This document shows, piece after piece, positions 47,051 through 55,355 of a stretch of DNA of 64,000 nt. The position numbers were made by a program, and so were the translations under genes. Source of the stretch: Streptomyces sp. CGMCC 4.7035 (lineage in GTDB: Bacteria; Actinomycetota; Actinomycetes; Streptomycetales; Streptomycetaceae); contig NZ_CP134053.1 in NCBI RefSeq assembly GCF_031583065.1, positions 7,357,001 through 7,421,000 on the forward strand, written 5' to 3'. The notes beneath the pieces were generated by a model. It worked only from the letters and a program-made list of their open reading frames with translations. It searched no databases and was not told the DNA's origin. Position 1 is the first letter of the stretch. Each line of letters opens with the position of its first letter.

Positions 47051-47086
47051 AAACCGGCCCTCCACGCGCGCGTGGAGGGCCGGTTT
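47051..47086. terminator. 36-bp perfect palindrome terminator
   Basis: AAACCGGCCCTCCACG-CGCG-CGTGGAGGGCCGGTTT gives a 16-base stem with A and T runs at the two ends. It separates convergent genes and should work both ways. Confidence 0.93.
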
Positions 47087-47102
47087 CATGACGTGGCGAC
47101 CG

Positions 47103-49865
47103 TCAGGGCTTGAGCACCAGCGTGTCGGTCGTGCTCTTGTCGACATCACCCTTCGAGAAGTGCCAGGGCAGCAGCTCGCCGTTGGCCCACTTGTCCGTCT
47201 GATCGGTGTAGTGGGCGCTGTAGGCGTGGCCCGAGGCGCCGGTGAGGTTGATCCACTTGGACTTGTCGAGGTCCTTCAGGTTGACCACCATCCGCATCGA
47301 CGGCACCCAGACGACGCTGTAGCCGCCCGCCGCGTTCCAGCCGCTGGCGTTCACGGTCGCCTCACCGCCGTCGAGCTTCCAGGGACCGCGGTTGAGCACG
47401 TACTGCAGGATGTCGGGGCCGTCGGTGCCCAGCGTCTGGTTCTTCAGGAACAGGCGGTGCAGCCGGCCCCAGCTCCAGGTGTCGATGTCCTTGCCGAGCT
47501 TGGCGGTCAGCTCCCAGCGCGCGTCCCTCATGGCACGGGCGAACAGCTCGTCACGCGTCGTGGCACCGGGCTTGTTGTACGTCTTGGGCGTCTGCCACCA
47601 GTCGCTCTTCTCGTCGTCGATGATGCCCCGCACCACCTCGAACCAGCGGTCGCCGCCGTCCGGCTGCGCCTGGTCCGCGTCGCGCTGGCCGCACTCGCGC
47701 ACCTTCTGGGCCTCGTCCGCGGGCCCTGTGTTGTCGGTCGGCTCGACCCACAGGCACTGGCCCTTGACCCGCAGCTCCTTGGGCAGCTTGTTGCCGAAGG
47801 CGAGCTTGAGGATGTTGCGCCAGACGGCGTTGAAGTACGCGGCTGCCGCCGAATCGGCGTCCTGGGTGTAGTCCCAGCCCTCCAGCAGCTTCTGCGCCTC
47901 GCGGACGTGCTTGTCGGAGATGTCGATCTTGAGCAGCTTGGGCACCAGGAGCTTGGCGATCTCGCTGCTGTTGTCGAGCTGCATCTGCCGCATGTCGTCG
48001 GTCGAGATCTTGCCGCCGCCCTTGATCTTCGCCTCGATCAGGTCGGCGATCCGCTGGCTGCGCGCGCCGTAGCCCCAGTCCGTGGTGAGCGTGTAGGGGT
48101 ACTTGTCCTTGTCGATCACGGCCTGGTTGGCGGTGACGATGTAGCCGCGCTCCGGATCGAACTCGTACGGCAGCGCGTCCTGCGGGATGTAGCCGGTCCA
48201 CTTGTACTTGGAGTCCCAGCCCGGCGCCGGGACCGACCCGTCGTCGTTCTTCGCGCGCGTGGGGATCTTGCCGGGGAGCTGGTAGCCGATGTGGCCCTTG
48301 GTGTCGGCGTAGACCAGGTTCTGCGAGGGCACGTCGAAGGACCTGGACGCCTTGCGGAACTCCGTCCAGTTCGACGCCTTGTCGATCGCGAAGACGGCGT
48401 CCATGGAGGTGCCGGGGTCCAGGGCGGTCCAGCGCAGCGCGATGCCGTAGCCGTCGCCGCGGTCGGGCGCCGCGGTGTCGACGGTGGCCTTCTTGCCGAC
48501 CTTGACGAGCTCGTCGTCGCGGTCGGACAGCAGCGGGCCGTTGTTCGTCTCACGGACGACGATCTTCCTGGACTCGCCCCCGACGACCTTGATCGTCTCG
48601 GTGCGGCTGGTGAACGGCTTCACCTTGCCGTCGAAGAGGTAGCCGTCGCCGGACAGCCTCTCCAGGTAGAGGTCGGTGACGTCGACGCCGGAGTTGGTCA
48701 TGCCCCAGGCGATGTTCTGGTTGTGTCCGATGATCACGCCGGGCATGCCCGCGAAGGTGTAGCCCGTGACGTCGTACTGGCACTTGCTGGAGACCGCGGT
48801 GCAGTGCAGGCCCATCTGGTACCAGACCGACGGCAGCGAGGCCGACAGGTGCGGGTCGTTGGCCAGCAGCGGCTCGCCGGTGATGGTGTGGCTGCCGGCG
48901 ACGACCCAGGAGTTGGAGCCGATGCCGTTGCCGTTCACGCCGACGGCCGTCGGAACGTTGTCCAGGACTTTGTAGAGGCCCGCCAGCTGGCTCTGCACGG
49001 CCGAGGAGGCCGAGGTCCCGGTCCCGGTCCCGCTTCCGGTTCCGGTTCCGGTCGTCGACTGCGTGGCCGTCGAGTCGCCCTGCGCGAACGTCTTGGTGAC
49101 GGCGTCGTACTGGCCCTCCTGGACGATCGCCTTGTTGCGGCTGTACGGGTACTCCGGGTACAGGTCCGCGATCTGCTTCGGGCCGAGGCGGCTGGTCATG
49201 AGGGCGCGGTCGATCTCGTCCTGCATGTTGCCGCGCAGGTCCCAGGCCATCGCCTTGAGCCACGAGATCGAGTCGACGGGGGTCCACGCCTCGGGCTTGT
49301 AGTCGTTGGTGAAGCCCAGGGCCGCGTACTCCAGGGAGATGTGCTTGCCGTCCTTGCCCTTCAGGTAGGCGTTGACTCCCCTGGCGTACGCCTGGAGGTA
49401 CTTCTTCGTGGAGGCCGACAGCTTGCTGTCGTACTCCTTGCGGGCCACCCGGTCCCAGCCCAGGGTGCGCAGGAACTCGTCGTTCTTCACCTGGCTCTTG
49501 CCGAACATCTCGGACAGGCGCCCGGACGTCATGTGGCGGCGCACGTCCATCTCGTAGAACCGGTCCTGCGCCTGGACGTAGCCCTGCGCCATGAACAGGT
49601 CCTCGTCGGACGAGGCATAGATCTGCGGGATCCCGTAGCCGTCGCGTTTGACGTCGACGGGGCCCGAGAGGCCGTCCAGGGTGATCGAACCCTTGGTCTG
49701 CGGGAAGGAGGCGCGCACGGTGCTGACCGACCAGTACCCGCCGAATCCGACACCTCCCACAAGGGCCAGAACCAGGACGATCAAGACCAGTCGGGCTCTG
49801 CGCCCCTTCTTCCTGCCGGACTTGCCGGGCTGCTGGCCGGAAGAGGCGGTGGTGTTGGGGGGCAT
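47103..49865 (-). CDS. Penicillin acylase family Ntn-hydrolase
   Basis: This 920-residue precursor has an N-terminal membrane helix (about residues 25-47) and then the alpha chain. A Thr/Gly linker follows (TGTGTGSGTGTGT, about 277-290), and the beta chain starts with the catalytic Ser317 in GIGSNSWVVAGSHT. Self-cleavage before that Ser frees its amino group. SGPVDVKRDGYGIPQIYASSDEDLFMAQGYVQAQDRFYEMD is the family N-terminal signature. Members cleave acyl-amides such as beta-lactams, acyl-homoserine lactones or lipopeptides. The substrate is not evident. It sits opposite the antiporter across a 266-base gap. Confidence 0.92.
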   Translation of the reverse strand: MPPNTTASSGQQPGKSGRKKGRRARLVLIVLVLALVGGVGFGGYWSVSTVRASFPQTKGSITLDGLSGPVDVKRDGYGIPQIYASSDEDLFMAQGYVQAQDRFYEMDVRRHMTSGRLSEMFGKSQVKNDEFLRTLGWDRVARKEYDSKLSASTKKYLQAYARGVNAYLKGKDGKHISLEYAALGFTNDYKPEAWTPVDSISWLKAMAWDLRGNMQDEIDRALMTSRLGPKQIADLYPEYPYSRNKAIVQEGQYDAVTKTFAQGDSTATQSTTGTGTGSGTGTGTSASSAVQSQLAGLYKVLDNVPTAVGVNGNGIGSNSWVVAGSHTITGEPLLANDPHLSASLPSVWYQMGLHCTAVSSKCQYDVTGYTFAGMPGVIIGHNQNIAWGMTNSGVDVTDLYLERLSGDGYLFDGKVKPFTSRTETIKVVGGESRKIVVRETNNGPLLSDRDDELVKVGKKATVDTAAPDRGDGYGIALRWTALDPGTSMDAVFAIDKASNWTEFRKASRSFDVPSQNLVYADTKGHIGYQLPGKIPTRAKNDDGSVPAPGWDSKYKWTGYIPQDALPYEFDPERGYIVTANQAVIDKDKYPYTLTTDWGYGARSQRIADLIEAKIKGGGKISTDDMRQMQLDNSSEIAKLLVPKLLKIDISDKHVREAQKLLEGWDYTQDADSAAAAYFNAVWRNILKLAFGNKLPKELRVKGQCLWVEPTDNTGPADEAQKVRECGQRDADQAQPDGGDRWFEVVRGIIDDEKSDWWQTPKTYNKPGATTRDELFARAMRDARWELTAKLGKDIDTWSWGRLHRLFLKNQTLGTDGPDILQYVLNRGPWKLDGGEATVNASGWNAAGGYSVVWVPSMRMVVNLKDLDKSKWINLTGASGHAYSAHYTDQTDKWANGELLPWHFSKGDVDKSTTDTLVLKP

Positions 49866-50131
49866 CGCTGTCCTTGCTGTCCTAACGCGAGCGGCAGGCG
49901 GTCCTGGAGTGCTGGAGCAACCATAGGCGCAGGGCTCACCGCGCCTTGACGCGGAGTCGGAAACGCGCCCGGACTGGAGTTCGATCAGACTCCCCGGAGC
50001 GTCAAGAAATCGTCAAGAGTTAGGTAAGGTAACGAAGTACTTGCGCTGAAGGCCGCGGCGACACCCGGCTTCACGTGCTCGGATGGAGGCGCCCGCGTCG
50101 CGGCGCCGGATTGGCGAGAAGGGAACGGCCG

Positions 50132-51643
50132 CTGACTGTCCACCACCTCAACCAGCTCCTGCTCGTCTGCTCGCTCGTTCTGCTCGTCGCGGTGGCAGCG
50201 GTTCGGATCTCGTCGCGCAGCGGGCTCCCCAGCCTGCTCGTCTACCTGGGCATCGGCATCGCCATGGGCCAGGACGGAGTCGGCATCCACTTCAACAACG
50301 CCGAACTGACCCAGGTCATCGGATACGCGGCCCTGGTCGTGATCCTGGCCGAAGGCGGTCTCGGCACCAAGTGGAAAGAGATCAAGCCGGCCCTCCCGGC
50401 GGCCTCGACCATGGCGCTCGTCGGCGTCGCGGTGAGCGTCGCCGTCACGGCCGTCGGCGCGCACTACCTGAGCGGTCTCGAGTGGCGGCAGGCGCTCATC
50501 ATCGGAGCGGTGGTGTCGTCGACCGATGCGGCGGCGGTCTTCTCCGTACTGCGGAAAATCCCCCTCCCCGCGCGCGTGACGGGCGTTCTGGAAGCCGAGT
50601 CCGGCTTCAACGACGCCCCGGTGGTCATCCTCGTCGTCGCCTTCTCCACGGCCGGCCCGGTGGAGCACTGGTACACGCTCCTGGGCGAGATCGCCGGGGA
50701 ACTGGCCATCGGCGCCGCCGTCGGCCTCGCGGTGGGCTGGCTCGGCGCCTGGGGCCTGAGGCACGTGGCGCTGCCCGCCTCCGGTCTCTACCCGATCGCC
50801 GTCATGGCCATCGCGGTCACCGCGTACGCGGCCGGCGCGCTGGCACACGGCAGCGGCTTCCTCGCCGTGTACCTCGCGTCGATGATCCTCGGCAACGCGA
50901 AGCTGCCGCACTGGCCCGCCACGCGCGGTTTCGCCGAGGGAGTCGGCTGGATCGCCCAGATCGGCATGTTCGTCCTGCTCGGCCTGCTGGTGACCCCGCA
51001 CGAACTGGGCGACGACATCCTGCCCGCCCTCGTCATCGGCCTGGTGCTGACCATGGTGGCGCGGCCACTGAGTGTGATGGCGAGCCTGACGCCGTTCCGA
51101 GTGCCGTGGCAGGAGCAGGCACTGATGTCGTGGGCCGGGCTGCGTGGTGCGGTGCCCATCATCCTGGCGACGATCCCCATGGTGAACGGCGTCGACGCCA
51201 GCCGCCGCATCTTCAACATCGTCTTCGTCCTCGTCGTCGTCTACACCCTGGTCCAGGGGCCGACGCTGCCGTGGGTGGCCCGCACGCTGCGCCTGGGCGA
51301 GGGACCCGAGGCCGCCGACCTCGGCATCGAGTCGGCGCCTCTGGAGCGGTTGCGCGGACATCTGCTGTCGGTAGCGATCCCCGAGGGGTCACTGATGCAC
51401 GGCGTCGAGGTCAGCGAACTGCGGCTGCCCCCCGGGGCCGCGGTCACACTCGTCGTCCGGGAAGGAAAGTCGTTCGTGCCGCTGCCGTCGACGGTGCTGC
51501 GGCGCGGCGACGAGCTCCTCGTGGTCGCCACCGACCCGGTCCGCGACGCGGCGGAGAGGCGTCTGCGGGCCGTCGGCCAGGGCGGCAAGCTGGCCGGATG
51601 GCTGGGAGTGACCGGGAACGGGACGCCGGGACACGAGCATTAA
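50132..51643 (+). CDS. Potassium/proton antiporter with RCK_C domain
   Basis: This 503-residue CPA1-type exchanger has 12-13 membrane helices with conserved SSTDAAAVFSVLR and ESGFNDAPVVILV, which hold the ion-binding Asp residues. A cytoplasmic RCK_C (TrkA-C) domain (about 400-480, LPPGAAVTLVVREGKSFVPLPSTVLRRGDELLVVAT) can bind a nucleotide signal. NhaP2-like proteins mostly move K+. Homologues start TVHHLNQLLLV; here only CTG at 50132 supports that start, with GAAGGGA seven bases ahead. A TTG at 50111 is the alternative. The upstream 266-base gap (49866-50131) shows no gene. Confidence 0.88.
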   Translation: MTVHHLNQLLLVCSLVLLVAVAAVRISSRSGLPSLLVYLGIGIAMGQDGVGIHFNNAELTQVIGYAALVVILAEGGLGTKWKEIKPALPAASTMALVGVAVSVAVTAVGAHYLSGLEWRQALIIGAVVSSTDAAAVFSVLRKIPLPARVTGVLEAESGFNDAPVVILVVAFSTAGPVEHWYTLLGEIAGELAIGAAVGLAVGWLGAWGLRHVALPASGLYPIAVMAIAVTAYAAGALAHGSGFLAVYLASMILGNAKLPHWPATRGFAEGVGWIAQIGMFVLLGLLVTPHELGDDILPALVIGLVLTMVARPLSVMASLTPFRVPWQEQALMSWAGLRGAVPIILATIPMVNGVDASRRIFNIVFVLVVVYTLVQGPTLPWVARTLRLGEGPEAADLGIESAPLERLRGHLLSVAIPEGSLMHGVEVSELRLPPGAAVTLVVREGKSFVPLPSTVLRRGDELLVVATDPVRDAAERRLRAVGQGGKLAGWLGVTGNGTPGHEH

Positions 51644-51917
51644 GGGCGTGTTTCACACCCTTCACACCTCTGGTAATCCCAGGCGGCGGACGCCATGGTG
51701 CCCTTTTTCACAGGTGGCTTTGTCATTCACCTCTGTACAATCAAGGCGCACTTGATCGAACCAACTCTGCCTGACGCAGAGCTGGCGCGACCGTATGGCG
51801 GCCGGGACGCCCTGAGCAGGGGCGCCGGTATCTACCGCAGTCCGCGCAAGAGGACAGCTCTCGGCGCCCGCCCGATGATGGGACCCCGCGCTACCAGGCG
51901 GCAGAAAGGCACGGGCC
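51644..51917. promoter_or_regulatory. Intergenic region before MFS gene with inverted repeat
   Basis: ATCAAG-GCGCA-CTTGAT (51740-51756) is an inverted repeat directly after TACAAT (51736), a good -10 box. The region is otherwise without a gene. The repeat sits at the predicted transcription start and may be an operator for the MFS transporter. Confidence 0.5.
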
Positions 51918-53189
51918 GTGGCATCCACGGTCACCTCGAAGTCGTCCCGTCCGGGCTACGGACAGCTGCTGCGCACCCGCGGCGCCTGGACGTTCCTGCT
52001 CCCCGGTTTCGCGGCGCGCCAGCCGTTCGCGATGCTCACCCTCTCCCTCGTGCTGCTCGTGCAGCACACCACCGGCTCCTACGGGGCCGCGGGCGCCGTC
52101 GCGGCGGCCACCGGCGTCTCCATGGCGCTGTTCGCGCCCTACAGCGGCCGTCTCGCCGACCGTTACGGACAGCGCGCGGTGCTCCTCCCCGGCGTCCTGG
52201 TGCACGCCCTCGCCGGCGCGGCCCTGACCGCTCTGGCGCTGGCCCACGCGCCCCTGTGGGCGCTGTTCGCGGCGGCCGTCCCGACCGGCGCCTCGGTGCC
52301 GCAGATAGGCCCCATGGTGCGCGCCCGCTGGGGCGTGAAGCTCAAGGACTCGCCACTGATGACGACGGCGGCGGCCTTCGAGTCCGTCACCGATGAGCTG
52401 ACCTTCGTGCTCGGCCCGCTGCTGGCGACGGCCCTGTGCACCGCCGTGAACCCGGCCGCGGGCCTGCTGACGGAGGCGACGCTGACGCTGGTGGGCGGTC
52501 TGCTGTTCGCGGCGCAGAAGAACACGCAGCCGCCCGTCGCCGCCATGACGCACGCGCGCGTGGAGCACGCCTCCGCCCTGCGCGTCCCCGGGGTGCGCGT
52601 TCTGGTGGTGACGTTCCTGGGCATCGGCTCCGTCTTCGGCGGCATGCAGGTCTCGCTCGCCGCGTTCAGCCAGTCGATCGGCGAGCCCGGCCTGAACGGC
52701 GTCCTGTACGGGATCTTCGCCGCCGGCAACATGCTCTCCGGCATCGTGTGCGGCGCCGTCGCCTGGAAGGCCGCCCCGCAGCGGCGCCTCGTCGTCGGCT
52801 ACGCGGCCCTCGCGCTGACCGCCTCCGGCCTGTGGACCGCGCACTCCGTGGTCGTCCTGGCCGGCCTCGGCCTCCTGGTGGGCATGTGCATCGCGCCCAC
52901 CCTGATCACGGGCTACACACTGGTCGAGGGCCTGGTCCCGGCCGGCGCCCGTACCGAGGCCTTCACCTGGCTGACCGGCGCGGTCGCACTCGGCCAGGCG
53001 GCCGCGGTCACGGTCGCCGGACAGCTGGAGGACCGCCTGTGGGACGGGGCGGGCTTCCTGGCCCCGATGGCCGGTACCGTGTTGGCACTGGCGACCCTCG
53101 TGTCCCTGCGGTCATGGCTGGTGGCGGGGTCACCCGGCCGCACGGTCGCACGTGGCGTCGGTCACCGCACGCCGGTGGCGGTGGACTGA
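51918..53189 (+). CDS. MFS transporter
   Basis: This 423-residue protein has twelve predicted helices. The conserved loop GRLADRYGQRAVLLPG between helices 2 and 3 is the MFS motif A. TTAAAFESVTDELTFVLGPLLA in the middle is typical of Streptomyces exporters of unknown substrate. GTG at 51918 starts the protein (VASTVTSKSSRPG). No regulator adjoins it. Confidence 0.88.
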   Translation: MASTVTSKSSRPGYGQLLRTRGAWTFLLPGFAARQPFAMLTLSLVLLVQHTTGSYGAAGAVAAATGVSMALFAPYSGRLADRYGQRAVLLPGVLVHALAGAALTALALAHAPLWALFAAAVPTGASVPQIGPMVRARWGVKLKDSPLMTTAAAFESVTDELTFVLGPLLATALCTAVNPAAGLLTEATLTLVGGLLFAAQKNTQPPVAAMTHARVEHASALRVPGVRVLVVTFLGIGSVFGGMQVSLAAFSQSIGEPGLNGVLYGIFAAGNMLSGIVCGAVAWKAAPQRRLVVGYAALALTASGLWTAHSVVVLAGLGLLVGMCIAPTLITGYTLVEGLVPAGARTEAFTWLTGAVALGQAAAVTVAGQLEDRLWDGAGFLAPMAGTVLALATLVSLRSWLVAGSPGRTVARGVGHRTPVAVD

Positions 53190-53256
53190 TCCCCAGGAAT
53201 ACGCCACTATGGACCGTCGTTAGCACTCATCGAGTCAGAGTGCCAGGAGGAAGACA

Positions 53257-53577
53257 GTGCCGACCTATCAGTACCAGTGCACCGAGTGCGGCGAGGGCCT
53301 CGAGGCGGTGCAGAAGTTCACCGACGACGCCCTGACCGAGTGCCCCAACTGCGGTGGACGCCTGAAGAAGGTGTTCTCCGCCGTCGGCATCGTCTTCAAG
53401 GGCTCCGGCTTCTACCGCAACGACAGCCGCGGCTCGTCCTCGAGTAGCAGCCCGGCGTCGTCGAAGTCGTCGAGCTCGTCCTCGTCGTCGAGCTCCTCTT
53501 CGTCGTCGGACTCGTCGAGCTCGTCCAGCTCGTCCAGCTCGTCGTCCACGAGCACTTCCTCCAGCTCCGCCGCGTAA
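53257..53577 (+). CDS. FmdB-type zinc-ribbon protein with poly-Ser tail
   Basis: This 106-residue protein starts PTYQYQCTECGEGLEAVQKF and has CPNCGGRLKKVF, so four Cys residues can hold one zinc as in FmdB/CxxC-CxxC regulators. From about residue 60 to the end the protein is nearly all Ser, with a few Lys, Asp and Thr. The tail is coded by mixed TCG/TCC/AGC/AGT codons. A GTG start at 53257 follows AGGAGGAAG. Confidence 0.9.
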   Translation: MPTYQYQCTECGEGLEAVQKFTDDALTECPNCGGRLKKVFSAVGIVFKGSGFYRNDSRGSSSSSSPASSKSSSSSSSSSSSSSSDSSSSSSSSSSSSTSTSSSSAA

Positions 53578-53589
53578 GGCTCCGCCACG

Positions 53590-53620
53590 GGACCCTGCCG
53601 TCGAACCGACGGCGGGGTCC
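53590..53620. terminator. Terminator after FmdB-like gene
   Basis: GGACCCTGCCGTCG and CGACGGCGGGGTCC pair over 14 bases (one T-G wobble) around an AAC loop. The remaining bases up to 53789 show no gene. Confidence 0.85.
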
Positions 53621-53789
53621 TCGGTGTTTCCGCGGCCGGCCACCGTGCTCGCCAGGGAGAGCGCGGACACGTGCGGGCGCCCGGAGCGTCACCTTCGGGT
53701 GAGCGAGCTGTCCACAACCGGTCGGTAGTCCACGGCCGTCGGCGGACTTCGCCGCGAAGCCTCATCGTGGATCGCGTCCCGATCTCGCG

Positions 53790-54521
53790 ATGCAGGTGGT
53801 GATCAGCATGGCCCAGTTCTCCCGTTCCGTACGCCCGTTGCACCCGACCGCTCCGGCAACACACGCGCACACGGCCGTGTTCGTACGCCCGCCGGACAGG
53901 GTGGCGCTCGCGCACCCGCCGCACACGGCCACCTCCGTGTACCCACCGATCCCGGACATGTCGGTACACCCACCGGCCCCGGACCTGTCCGTACACCCAC
54001 CGGCCCCGGACATCGCCGTACGCGCGGACACGCCTCCGACCTGCGCGGTGCCGCACTTCGCTCCCGTGCGCGTGCGCGGCGGACGACATCAGCTGCGGCG
54101 GCTGGTGCGGCACCGGAGGCGGGCCGTGGCCCTGGGCCTGGCGGTCACCGCCGCCGCGCTCGTGGCAGCGGGGCCGCGCGACTCCGAGAGGGCACGGGGA
54201 CATCCCGGCGCCTACGCGCCCCCGACGGCGGCGGGAGAGCCCGTGCGGGAGCGGCGCACGGTAGAGACGGTGACGGCGCCCGTGCGGATCGCCGACGGGG
54301 CGACGGTGCGGCTGTTACGGCCCGGCGACCGGGTCGACGTGATCGCGGCCCACGACGGCGGCGACGCGAAGGTGGTCGCGGCCGGGGCGCGTGTGACGCG
54401 GGTGCCGGACGTCGACCCGACGGAGAGCGGCGCGCTGGTCATGCTCTCCGTACCGCGCACGACGGCCGCGCGCCTGGCCGGTGCCGGCGCGACCTCGCGG
54501 CTGGCGGTGACGCTGTGCTGA
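53790..54521 (+). CDS. CpaB/RcpC-like secreted or anchored protein with TTA codon
   Basis: The ORF is 243 residues; Met at 53808 is a possible later start. The first 90 residues are Pro/His-rich with near repeats (SVHPPAPDL, SVHPPAPDI). A basic patch and a membrane helix follow at about 112-127 (AVALGLAVTAAALVAAG). The outer C-terminus (VTAPVRIADGATVRLLRPGDRVDVIA...ALVMLSVPRTTAARLAG) resembles the RcpC/CpaB domain of pilus assembly proteins. An in-frame TTA codon at 54315 makes translation depend on the bldA tRNA. No other pilus genes are nearby. Confidence 0.7.
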   Translation: MQVVISMAQFSRSVRPLHPTAPATHAHTAVFVRPPDRVALAHPPHTATSVYPPIPDMSVHPPAPDLSVHPPAPDIAVRADTPPTCAVPHFAPVRVRGGRHQLRRLVRHRRRAVALGLAVTAAALVAAGPRDSERARGHPGAYAPPTAAGEPVRERRTVETVTAPVRIADGATVRLLRPGDRVDVIAAHDGGDAKVVAAGARVTRVPDVDPTESGALVMLSVPRTTAARLAGAGATSRLAVTLC

Positions 54522-54584
54522 GCACGCTGAGGAAGTGCATCCTCCCTTCACCGGTGCCCGGACCCTGCCAGTACTCTGCTGGCC

Positions 54585-55055
54585 GTGAGCGAGAAAAAGC
54601 AGATAAGCGTCTGGGAGGGCTTCAAGGCCTTCCTGATGCGGGGGAACGTAGTCGATCTGGCAGTGGCGGTCGTGATCGGCGCCGCCTTCACCAACATCGT
54701 CAACTCGGTGGTGAAGGGGATCATCAACCCCGTAGTGGGCGCGTTCGGCACGAAGAACCTGGACAGCTACAACTCCTGTCTGAAGGGCCCCTGCACGGGC
54801 ACCGGCGACCACGCGACGGGGATCCGCATCCTGTGGGGCTCGGTCCTCGGCGCCACGCTCACCTTCCTGATCACGGCGACCGTCGTCTACTTCCTGATGG
54901 TCCTGCCCATGGCCAGGTACCTGTCGCGGCAGGAGGCCCGCCGCAAGGCGAGGGAGGGCTCGCACGAGGTGATCGAGGTGACCGAGCTGGAGGTGCTCAA
55001 GGAGATCCGCGACGCCCTGCTGGCGCAGCGCGGTTCGGGGCACGGCCGCGGGTAG
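54585..55055 (+). CDS. mscL: Large-conductance mechanosensitive channel
   Basis: MscL opens under membrane tension to release solutes. The 156-residue protein has FKAFLMRGNVVDLAVAVVIGAAFTNIVNSVV, the first helix and gate, and a second helix at about 85-108 (VLGATLTFLITATVVYFLMVLPM). The C-terminal helix (EVTELEVLKEIRDALLA) is the usual bundle. The periplasmic loop (LDSYNSCLKGPCTGTG) holds two Cys that could form a disulfide. GTG at 54585 is the start. Confidence 0.95.
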   Translation: MSEKKQISVWEGFKAFLMRGNVVDLAVAVVIGAAFTNIVNSVVKGIINPVVGAFGTKNLDSYNSCLKGPCTGTGDHATGIRILWGSVLGATLTFLITATVVYFLMVLPMARYLSRQEARRKAREGSHEVIEVTELEVLKEIRDALLAQRGSGHGRG

Positions 55056-55092
55056 CGGCGGCGCGCCTGTGGGCGCGGACGCGCCGGCGGGC

Positions 55093-55269
55093 TCAGATGT
55101 GGTGGGGCGGCTTCTCGTCGAGGAAGCGCTTCAGGTCGGCCGCGCTGTCACTGTCGGCGCCGGGCCGCTCGCCCCACCCGCGATCCGTGTCGTCCGTGGA
55201 CTGCTGGTCCAGCGGGTCGCCGAAGATCAGCGCGCTCTTGGGGTCGCGGGGTTCGGGGGCAGTGCTCAT
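55093..55269 (-). CDS. Small acidic Streptomyces protein
   Basis: This 58-residue protein starts STAPEPRDPKSALIFGDPLDQQSTDD and ends DLKRFLDEKPPHHI. It has no membrane segment or Cys. It looks like a conserved small protein of the genus, though I cannot name a function. The ATG at 55269 is 87 bases from the divergent LtrA start. Confidence 0.65.
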   Translation of the reverse strand: MSTAPEPRDPKSALIFGDPLDQQSTDDTDRGWGERPGADSDSAADLKRFLDEKPPHHI

Positions 55270-55355
55270 GCCCCCAGCGTACGGCCCTGGGGGCAACCCG
55301 GGCCTCGACGGGGCAACGGTGCAGGCCGTACCTGGTTTCTGCTGTGCTTGGCCTC

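Noticed and set aside
47088..49949. A 953-codon plus-strand frame opposite the penicillin acylase
   Set aside because: It mirrors codon bias of the real minus-strand gene and has no recognisable domain.
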